From NCBI RefSeq assembly GCF_003597395.2, contig NC_133790.1, forward strand, positions 25,538,409 through 25,602,408: a stretch of 64,000 nucleotides of DNA, written 5' to 3'. The translations under genes and the position numbers were made by a program. Below the pieces are notes generated by a model. It had not been told where the DNA came from, ran no database searches, and was given only the letters and a program-made list of their open reading frames with translations. How positions within the stretch are numbered: position 1 is the first letter of the stretch; each line of letters starts with the position of its first letter. The DNA is from Chelonoidis abingdonii (taxonomy: Eukaryota > Chordata > Testudines > Testudinidae). Below, in pieces: positions 52,661 to 62,340 of this stretch.

Positions 52661-52744
52661 TGGTTATAGAGAGAGAGCCGTTCCATCTGGTTTCTGAAGG
52701 TACCGCTGGAGCAAGAGTGTTTTCCATTGTCCTCTCCAGATGCT

Positions 52745-53107
52745 TCAGTGAGGGGGGCAGTTGGGGGACCCTGCTGTTGCCCAGCCGCAGCAGGTGGCAG
52801 AGACTCCCGATATCTGTCCAGTTGTGACAGGGGGACTCTGCAGCTACCAGCTGGCCCCTGGTGTGAGGGGACCCCACAGCAGTCCAGTCCCGCGGGCAGG
52901 GGGATCCAGGAGTTCCCATGCACTGCAGCTGTGGGGGGACCCGGGAGCCCCAGCAGCAGTGGGTGCTGACCCCTCCTCTCCCTGTTGTCAGGGATATTTT
53001 TAGTGAAAGTCAGGGACAAGTCACAGGCTTCTGTGAATTTTTGTTTATTGCCCATGACCTGTTCCTGACTTTTACCTAAAATGTCAGTGACAAAAATGTA
53101 GCCTTAA
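52745..53107. repeat. GC-rich repeat with a foldback end
   Basis: GATATTTTTAGTGAAAGTCA (52993) and, in complement, GACATTTTAGGTAAAAGTCA (53085) form about 30-bp arms around a short loop. The GC-rich part to the left has short repeated GGGGGACC-type units. It looks like a DNA transposon end, but neither a second terminus nor a target duplication was found. Confidence 0.4.
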
Positions 53108-54450
53108 TTATAAGGAATGGCCAGCATGGATTTGATAGGTTGGTCTGGTATAATTTGTTCTTAATTTCCTTCTTTGACAGGGTTACCCTATTGGATGGGG
53201 GGAAGCAATAGACGTGATATATCTTGATTTTTAGTAAGGTTTCTGACACAGTCCCACATGATGTTCTCATAAACAGACTAGGGAAATGTACACTCACTTC
53301 ATAGTAATTTAATATAGGCCACAACTGGCTTAAAGACTGTGCTCAATGAGTATTTATCAGTGGTCTTCTGTCTGACTGAAAGGGCATATCTAGTGGGGTC
53401 CCACTAGGGTCATTCCTGGATCTGGTACTATTAAGTGTTTTTCATTAATGACTTGGATAATGGAGTGGAGAGTGTATCTATAAAATTTGCAGCTGATCAC
53501 CAAGCTCGGAGAAGTTGCAAGCACTTTGGAGGGCAAGGTTAAAATTCAAATCAGTCTTGATGAATTGGTCTGAATTCAGCAAGATGAAATTCAATAATGA
53601 CAAGTGCAAAATACTTCCCTTAGGAAGGAAAAAACAAATACATAGGAATAAAATGAGGAATAACTGACTAGGTGTTAATACTACTGAAAAGGACTTGGAG
53701 GTCAACAATGACGCAGTTGCAAAAAAGGCTAATATTTTGGGATGTATTAACGGGTGTTTTAACAGTGGTGGTGTATATAAGATGTGGGAGGCAATTATCC
53801 TGCTCTAGTTGGCACTGGTGAGACCTCAGCTGGAGTACTGGGTCCAGTTCTAAGTGCCAGACTTTAGGAAAGATGTGGACGAATTGTAGAATGTCCAGAG
53901 GAGAATAACAAAAATAAGTTTAGAAAACCTGACCTGTGAGGAAGTGTTAAAAAAACTGGACATGTTTAGTCTTAGGTTCCCTGCTCACTCTTTTTTTCTT
54001 AACAGTCCTCACATTTGTTGTAAAGAGAACTGTGATTGCTGCTTTTATGGAAAACAACTAAAGAATCCTGTGGCACCTTATAGACTAATGGTCTATAAGG
54101 TGCCACAGGATTCTTTGCTGCTTTTACAGATCCAGACTAACACGGCTACCCCTCTGATAGTTATTTTCCATGTCCACTGAAGATAGAACAAGAGATAATG
54201 GGCTTAATCTGCAGCAAGGAAGATTTAGGTTAGATGTTACGTAAAACTTTCTAATTATAAGGGTAATTAAGCTCTGAACTAGATTTCCAAGAGAGATTGT
54301 GGAATTGCCATTATTGGAAGTTTTTAAGAACAGGTTGGACAAACACCTGGTAGAGATGGTCTAGTTTACTTAATCCTGCTTCAGCTCAGGGGGCTGGACT
54401 TGACTCTTCAGGGTCCCTGCCAGCTCTACGTTTCTGTGATTATTTTGCAG
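53108..54450 (+). mobile_element. CR1 LINE, RT core to 3' tail, decayed
   Basis: Pieces in order on the + strand: GCATGGATTTGATAGGTTGG (finger), TCCCACATGATGTTCTCATA, GGTCCCACTAGGGTCATTCC, the catalytic region reading KFAADHQ near 53485, the thumb near 53580, LVRPQLEYWVQF-like sequence near 53818, and a tail near 54390 (GGGGGCTGGACTTGACTCTT). No ORF exceeds 80 codons, so it is an old copy. A head-to-head repeat is inserted at 54058-54163. Confidence 0.8.
54058..54163. repeat. Head-to-head inverted repeat (compact dimer)
   Basis: Left arm AAAGAATCCTGTGGCACCTT..., right arm its complement, meeting at about 54090; the arms match over about 28 bp with almost no loop. The right arm extends further (CAGATCCAGACTAACACGGC...CTCTGATA). 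Same repeat family and same asymmetric layout as 22158-23229. It lies inside a CR1. Confidence 0.85.
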
Positions 54451-57400
54451 GACTAGCTCCATTTTACAGATAGCATAGTCCGAGTGTCAAACGTTTGTAC
54501 CTTTCTGACAGACAGTACAGATAAATGGCCGTGACTTGGGCCTGTTATATTAGAGATTCAGGTTCTGTTCCTATCTTGTGTGATGTCCCAGTGAGGCATG
54601 AAGTCTGGGTTGTGAAGAGTACAGAATTATTAAATAAGTTGGAGAAGTTAGTTTAGAATTGCTGGTCTCTGGGTTCTCAGTGCAGAGTCATGTAATCCAA
54701 AGAATATTTTGATGGTGGATAGCCGGAAGAGGAGGTTGACGATCTATTTTGCATGTGTCCCATCTATCTGGATTGCCGAAGTGAGGTATTGTGGTAGTGC
54801 CTGCAGAGTGCTAATTGAATCTTCAGGGTTTCTGGTCATAAGCCAAAACCAAGATGTGCTATGTGAAACCTTAATGGGTAATTGTGATTTTCAACAGCCA
54901 GTAGCTCTGCCAAATCTGAATGGGTTTTTGTGAGGCCAGTGAAAAGGATGCTTCGTGACCCCAAGACCATCTCCCAGCCAAATATTAAAGTCTTGCGGCA
55001 AATCCAGAAAGTGTAAGGTTTTTAAAAAGTCAAACTTTTTTGTAACAAAAATTACTGGGAATAGAGGGATTGCTGTCATTCCCGTACAATGTGTTCTTAG
55101 TAATTTTATACAAAATGTCAAGGGAGGCACGTTATACTGGATAAGTGTTGTTCTCTGTAGTGTGTCTGTAGTTAGCTTTTTGTTTATTACTTCTGTTTCA
55201 AACCTCTAGTAATATTCAGCCAGTTTTAATTTAGAAATTGGCACAAAAACATTCAGTTCTCAAAGTTCATTGTTTGCTGTAGTGGTAAGCAGAAAAATAA
55301 TTGTTTCAGTTTACACATCAAATAAAAGAAATGCATGTATAGTATACTGTAAGTGCTTTTCACAAATGCAAGCCGTATAATCACCAAATCCAGTAACTCA
55401 TCCTTACCCACACTGACAGAATTAACTAATCAGAAAACTAGTAATACAAAAGTACCTATTCTTCCCAGAACCCCCCACCCTCGCTATGCTGCCCTTCCCG
55501 AAGAGCTGCAAAAATCCGTGCTTTTATTTACTCGTGTTAATGTAGCATATTTTAGATCCTTCTAATTTGAACAGTTTTTAAAAATTAATATGGAATAATA
55601 TGATGCTACTTTAAAGACATTCAATTTTCTATATTGTATTCCATAGTGTGATGACAGGGCAATTATGATTTTGTTTGGGGGCCTTAATTGTTAGTGTATT
55701 GTTGATATGCAGAACATTGGGAGTTTTTTATATGGGGAGACTAATTAATGCCAAATCAGCCTTCAGAAATCTGCAAATCAGTATCTTGTGGGAATGAGGC
55801 ATAATGGAGCAAATACTGCTTTAAGGAATGATGCTGAAGATTACAATTAAATCATGGAAAGTGTTAACACACAACCCCAAGTACATGTGATATCTATCCA
55901 TCCTCAAACCCTGTTTTCAGATTGTTATAGAGTAGTGTGTTGCCTTGAAATGACTTTTGAAAGATGAAACACCACTGTTACTGGAGACTCATAATGCCCT
56001 TGATGAGATGGTAGCACTAGGCATGTTGCCAGTTTTTTTTGTACATGGGGTGGGATTGGGTGTACTGTTAGAACTACATGATCCTGTCCCCTCTTGAAAA
56101 TATATAGCTGAAACAGTAATTCAACAAGAGTTAATGTGCTGCAAACATCATTTATAACACTTACAGCTCATCTGTTAATCCAGAGTACCTGTAATGATCT
56201 GAGGTTGTAGGTCCTCTGTTCAGTGGGTCTAGAACCAGGGCTGTGGGGACTCTGGGTCTTGAATAATCCCTTGTTGCTATTGAGCAAGTTAGAGGGACCA
56301 GCACTTCATAAATCCTGGATTGTCAGACTGCACAGGAAATCCTGTTGGAAAGTATAAAGTGCAGTTGTCTGATTGGTAGCACCTACTACTTAAGCCAGGA
56401 GGTGATTGAGGTGGACTGTCTAAGCAACTGTGCAGACTCTGTTCTGCCACATAAAACCCTGCCCTTGCCTGTGTCCTGCAATCTCCAATCCCTGCTCCAC
56501 TTCTTGCTCCACTTCTGCTCTGGTCCTGCTCCTGATTCCTGTGCCAGTTCTGACTCATAACGCTGGCTCCTGCTCTGACCACTAGGTATGACTCCCTATC
56601 CCCCAGTTTCTTAACAGTATCTTGGCAGTCCTCCTTGCTATAGTGTGCTGATAACTTATTAAATCCAATAATGGTTTATATAAATCCAGCTACTCACTAG
56701 ATTGGTGTGAATTTTATAGATGGGCTGCAGTGCTACGGTATAAGAGTTGGAGGAAAACATAAGATTTCAATTGTTCCAGCATTCACAGAAGGCTGATTGT
56801 CCAAAAATAATTTTTGAGGGAGTAAGAAGGAGACTGCCAGTATCTGTTTAGCATGGGAATGGAACACTTTTCAGGGAATGAAGTATTTGGAAATGCCTTA
56901 GAGAATGCAGTTGCTGAACTTGTTGAAAAGAAGAATTATGATGTGCCAGCCCAGAGATTCAATGGAAGGAAATACTCATCCTTTCCCACGAGAAATAGCT
57001 CTTCCAGGTCCTGGATGTACCAGTGCAGCCCAAGGAGGGTTGTGCTTCCTCGTCCAGATAAGTCAGACTGGAGACAATCAAAAGGAATATATGATTTATA
57101 AGCTTTTCAGGACCAAAGCTTAATCTTCTCCTGGCTCATTCTTTTCATTTTGCTTCCTGTCTTTTCAGTGTAAATGAACAGGAAACCAAGTTTTATTGCT
57201 AGTTGCTGTTTACTTCCTTCTTTACCTCTTTTTGTTTGGTTTTATTTGATTTTTGTTTAAGAGTACTTCTCAAGCTCGCTTGACTCTGAAAAGATGAAGC
57301 TAAAAAATGTGCATACCATGTTTGCAAAGATTTTGCAGCCTTCTGCTCCTATACAATACAAAGACCTTAGACCAGCACACTTAGGCAGTGATTTCCAGAA

Positions 57401-57758
57401 GATCTGAAAGGGCCTTACTAGTGATGCTTAGGAAAGGTGGCTTTTCTTGTAGTGTGTCTCTTGCCGTGGCAGCAAACATTTAGGAGGACCTATCTTAGGG
57501 CTGGATTTCTGAAGAGGAGAAAGTAAGATCTTTTCCCGGTGGGGTCAACTGAGTGTATGAATATCTGTCCCTGAGGTTATTACTTGGCTCTAGAAGGCTG
57601 CCCTGGTTGTGTATTGGGTAACTTTTTTTTCCAGGAGCCTGCCTTCAGCCCATGTCATAAAAAGCTTAAGAACCACCAGATATCTAATTTCTTGCCTTTC
57701 CCTTACTTGTTTTTGAGACTCTTTGGAAATTCCTCTCTGCTGCAGGTAGACTCTTTGA
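54451..57758. other. Intronic sequence, nothing recognised
   Basis: AT-rich MED13L intron. Short ORFs show no motif, and I see no transposon ends that can be supported. Confidence 0.45.
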
Positions 57759-57877
57759 AATCAAGTTAATTGGCTATCAGTTAACTTGAGTTAGCCAACC
57801 TGTTTGTACATCCTAACCTGGACACTCCTCAAACGTGTTGGCTAATTTAAGTTAATTGGCAATTGATTAACTTGATT
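57759..57877. mobile_element. Small palindromic MITE-like element
   Basis: Starts AATCAAGTTAATTGGC and ends with the complement-like ATTAACTTGATT. Inner modules TTAACTTGAGTTAGCCAACC and GTTGGCTAATTTAAGTTAAT are also complementary. About 119 bp. No clear duplication, so the class is not assigned. Confidence 0.4.
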
Positions 57878-59450
57878 TAGAAGAAATACTCTGTCTGACC
57901 AAATGTATGAGAATGTGAGTGCTGGATGTGTAGAGATTACAGAACCAGAAGCATCCCTAGCTTCCAAGGTGTTATCTCTAGAAGAATGGGAGTGTAATTA
58001 ATCAGATGGTTGATATCCTTAAAATTAATTAGATGATAGAGTGAATTGAAATCACTGGTGCCTTTGTTTTTAATGGAAGATCCAGAAAAAAAAAATCCCT
58101 GCCTTTCTGTTATTGGTGTGGACTTTTGCTGCACCATAGCTGCTGATATGGTGCCTTGCTGATCAAGTGCACAAATAGGCATTGAAACCTGGTTAGGGAG
58201 ACTCAGTGGGAGGGTGGAGGTTGTTGACCCCTTTCTCTTGGGAGGCTTTTGTACTGAATCTTCACTGATGCTCATCAAAGCACATACTACCCTGAAGGAC
58301 ATTATGAAATGGATATTATCAAAGGAGCTTTATACAGGAATGGCAAATTCTGAAGTCCTGTTGTGTAAACCATGGCTCCTGAATAATTCTAGGGGTTAAG
58401 ATTAGCGCCGATCCATAATCAACAGTTTTGCACTGCCTTCATCTGCTGCCAGAATAAAGAGTAGCCTGGTGTTAAGTGCCAGACGTAACTTGTAGAAAAG
58501 AAATGAGTAGGTAATTCCACATTTTCTTTCAAAGCAGCAGAAAACATCTACACCGATCGCTATGACATGTACACTGATCACTACTACATACTTGTCCCTG
58601 AGAATACTGAAAGGCTTATCTTGGAGCCTGCCCGTAATAATTTTCGAATATTATCCAACAGTTTGTTTTCTGTAATAATAAATAATCTTGTATTTATATT
58701 GAGTAATGTTAATATTGTCTCATTTATTTTTCTATTTTAATAACATTAATGTACATAATCACATTCACAGCACACATTGTTTTTTAATTTAAACATCACT
58801 TTGAAACAAGTTGCATTCTTAAAGGAATATTTGTATTTTAATTAGTAAATATCTCTTAAATAACCGTAACTACCTAATAATTACTGTAAATACACCTGAA
58901 TTTGTAATTTGTATTTTCTTAAAAAAAGTTTTTATATTTTCACGTTTTGAGTCTTTCTTTGTATCCAGTTTTTGATTTATAAGTATCTACTGTTCCATGT
59001 TCGATTGAATACCCCAGAAAAGAGGAATTGTCATATCCTTATCTTAATAATGTATTTTGAATAAGCAACGTTCCATCTGAAGGTTGACTTTAGAAACTCA
59101 TATTGAAACTTTAACTCATCTTCCATTATATATCTAAAATATCAAGTGCGAATGTAAAAATATACATAAATATTTGTTTATACCCCCTTGTTGCATCTTG
59201 TCTTAATACCTAGGATCATGAGGGCAAAGACCTCTGGCCACTCCTGTAGTACAGATAATAACAAATAAGTTTGTCTAGAGTTTGAGTTAAACCTTCCTAA
59301 ATATGCCTCTCTGAACAGGTGAAATAAAACTTGTATTTTAAAGGAATTTTAATTTAATTTTGCACTAGTCTCTTAATTTTTTTAATACACTTTACAAAAT
59401 TCATTAGTCTCAGCATGCACATTTGTTTTTGACACCACTGGAACCAGTGT
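57878..59450. other. Intronic sequence, nothing recognised
   Basis: AT-rich, particularly 58640-59180. No feature can be supported. Confidence 0.45.
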
Positions 59451-59844
59451 GTTCTTCTTTGAGTGCTTGCTCATATCCATTCCAGTTAGGTGTGCGCGCG
59501 CGCTGCGTGCACATTCGTCGGAAGACTTTTACCCTAGCAACACTCAGTGGGCTGGCAGGGCGCCCCCTGGAGTGGCGCCGCTATGGTGCTTGATATATAC
59601 CCCTGCCGGCCCATCCGTCCCTCAGTTCCTTCTTACCACCCGTGTCGGTCATTGGAACAGTGGAGCGCAGCTTAGCTGATCTCCACGTCCCTAGCTATTC
59701 GCTCGTTTATATAGTTATTGTGTATATAGTTAGATTTTTCTATAGTTCTAGTTAACTTTGTTGTAGTAGTTATTGTAGTAGTTTTTGTATATAATTAAAG
59801 AGGATTGGGGTTTAGCCCCTTCTCCTCACCCGGTACCGGGGCCC

Positions 59845-62096
59845 ATGCCCGGTTCACTGGGCTTCAAACCCTGCGTGGCCTGTCATAGGCCGATGCCCAC
59901 AGAAGACCTGCACTACTCCTGTTTAAAGTGCTTGGGCGAATCCCACCTCGCGGACAAGTGCCGAATTTGCAAGGCTTTCAAGACCCGGACAAAAAAGGAA
60001 CGGGACATTCGCCTGAAGCAACTTTTGATGGAGGCGGCTCTAACTCCTTCATCTTTGGCACTGTCTGCTGCACCGGGGACAAGTGCCTCCTCCGTACCGG
60101 AACGCACAGCTACAGTAAAGGCTCCTTGGCACCAGCCTTCACCGGCCCAAGCTTCTGCCCGGCACCGCGCCCTCTCCCCAAGGAGCAAGAGGCGTAAGAC
60201 TCCTGCGGCCCCTGTATCTACACCGCAGTCAGAGCGTACTACCAAGTCGGGCCGCCCGGCACCACAGACCTCTGCACCGTTGATTCTGATCTCACAGGAG
60301 CTGTTGAGTCCGATGCCTATCAGCTCCCTGGCACACGCTATGGTTGAGCTTTGTTGTGCCCTCTACGCCGGAGACTTTCTCCACAGCACGAGAACTGATT
60401 GCCTTGACGGAGCCAGAGCTGCCTCAGCCCCCAGCACCGCTGGTGCGGGTTGTTCAATCATTGGGCAAGCCTGCCATGATGAGGCCATCTTCACCTGGTA
60501 CCATCGAACGTTGCCGGTCACGATCCAGGTCCCGCAAGCACTCTTGGTCTCGCCATCGATCCCGATCCCGACGCTGCTCGCAGTCCCCATACCGCTCTCC
60601 ATCTCGGTACTGGTCGTACTCGTGGCACCACTGGAGATCCCGGTCGCCGTCTCGGTACTCTCGGCACCAGTCCAGATCCCGACACCGCCATACCTCTCGC
60701 AGCTGATCTCGGCACGGAGATTCAAGGCACCAGTCGACCTCCCGGCACCACACTGGTCGCAGGTCTCGGTCCCACTCTCAGCATCGATACGACTCCCGGT
60801 ACCGTTCTCCGGTACTGCGTAAAGAAGAATCGACTGGACGCAGAGACCTGATCCAGTCGGCCTCAGCTCCCCCGTGGCCTTCTCGTCACCCATCCACCTC
60901 ATCCCATGTGGACAATGCTTCCTGTGGGGATTCGGAGACGCATACCCATGGCCCGGACCACGGACCTCATCAGTGGTCCTTTTGGACACCTTGGGCTTAT
61001 CATCAAGCCCAAGGCAAACTGGCTGGCCCATCACGCTCCGGTCACTCAGAGCACCCCGTGCCAGAGGCCACTGTAAGCAGACCTCCCCTGGCCGGTACAG
61101 AGGAAACCAGTGCCCACACACTGGAACTTCACGATTTTACGGCTCCGGAGATCCCCCAGGATCAGGAGTCAGTGCAGGACCCACTCGTCCTTGGGTTGTC
61201 ATCGTTCTCTTCTCCGGATGAGGCAGTAGCGGGGACATCATCGTCGGGCCCACCTCCGATTGACCTCAGGTCACACAAGGACCTTCTGCGGCGGGTTGCT
61301 TAGAATATTAACTTACCGGTAGAGGAAGTTCCAGAGGTGGAGGACCCAATGATAAGCATTTTGTCTGCGGAGACACCAACCAGAGTGGCTCTCTCCTTCA
61401 TCCGTTCGATCCAGGCTAGAGCAGACGCCATCTGGTAATCCTCAGCATCCATTCCACCTACAGCCAGAGGGGTTGAATGGAAGTACGTAGTGCCCTCCAA
61501 GGAGTGAGTACCTCTATGTGCACCCCCCTCCCTGTTAATTGGTTGTACAGTCCGTCAATGAACGGGAGCGCCACGGCCAACAAGCTCCTGCGCCTAAATC
61601 TAGGGAAGCTAAGCGAATGGATTTGTTGGGACGGAAAATCTATTCAGCAGGAGGCCTCCAACTCAGGGTTGCGAACCAACAAGCCTTCCTGAGTAGGTAC
61701 AACTACAACATCTGGGAGGCGGTAGGGAAGTTTACAGAGTTGGTCCCTCAGGACTCCTGCTAGGAATTTACAGCACTCCTGGAGGAGAGGAAGAGAGTTG
61801 CGCGGACCTCCCTACAGGCCTCGCTAGATACCGCTGACTCGGCAGCTAGAACGGTAGCCTCTGGAATAGCTATGCGACGTATATCATGGTTGCAAGTGTC
61901 CAGCTTGCCACCTGATCTTCAACATATCATACAAGACTTGTCATTTGATGGACAGGTCTTGTTCTCACAAAAGAGGGACCCCAGACTGCAAAGTCTCAAG
62001 GACAACCGTATAATTATGCGTTTGCTGGGAATGCATATGCCTCAGACTCAGACGGTCATTCCGCTCCCAACCTCAGCGCCCTTACCCCTCACCTAG
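59845..62096 (+). pseudogene. DIRS copy 4 gag-like protein with zinc module and SR-rich segment
   Basis: The ATG at 59845 (MPGSLGFKPCVAC) is chosen over the upstream in-frame start because copies 1 and 5 begin the same way. Residues 10-42 hold all eight ligands: C-x2-C-x9-H-x2-C-x2-C-x4-H-x4-C-x2-C. A basic KTRTKKERDIRLKQLL helix follows. Near 60340 a frameshift moves the protein-like reading to the second frame, where 60510-60706 encodes dense Arg-Ser pairs (RSRSRSRKHSWSRHRSRSRR and more), ending in a TGA at 60704 that may be a decayed CGA. Frame 2 then runs 60707-61300 with an acidic GLSSFSSPDEAV segment, and later helical pieces (QASLDTADSAARTVASG near 61817; DLSFDGQVLFS near 61937). It is probably an RNA-binding structural protein. 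It is dead because of the frameshift and stops. Confidence 0.75.
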
Positions 62097-62340
62097 GCCA
62101 AGGCAAGGCTTTGCCAGAAGACGAGGTCGTACCAACCGCAGACGTCAGTCTGAACCTCGAGGGTAACATTTCTGGTCCCACCAAACCAACAGCGGGACCC
62201 AAATCAAACTTTTGAGGGTGCGTCCAAGAGCAGAGTACCAATTGCCTCCCCGGATTCCTTTCAGTTCTACAACCGCTTTTCCCCGTTCCTCCCTGCGTGG
62301 TCCCAATTAACTTCAGATCGTTGAGTCCTATGCACGGTGG

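Noticed and set aside
52585..53055. 156-codon minus-strand ORF
   Set aside because: Spans the junction of two repeats and has no motif.
60363..61121. 252-codon minus-strand ORF
   Set aside because: Antisense shadow of the DIRS copy 4 gag; its Asp/Arg/Gly repeats mirror the SR-rich sense segment.
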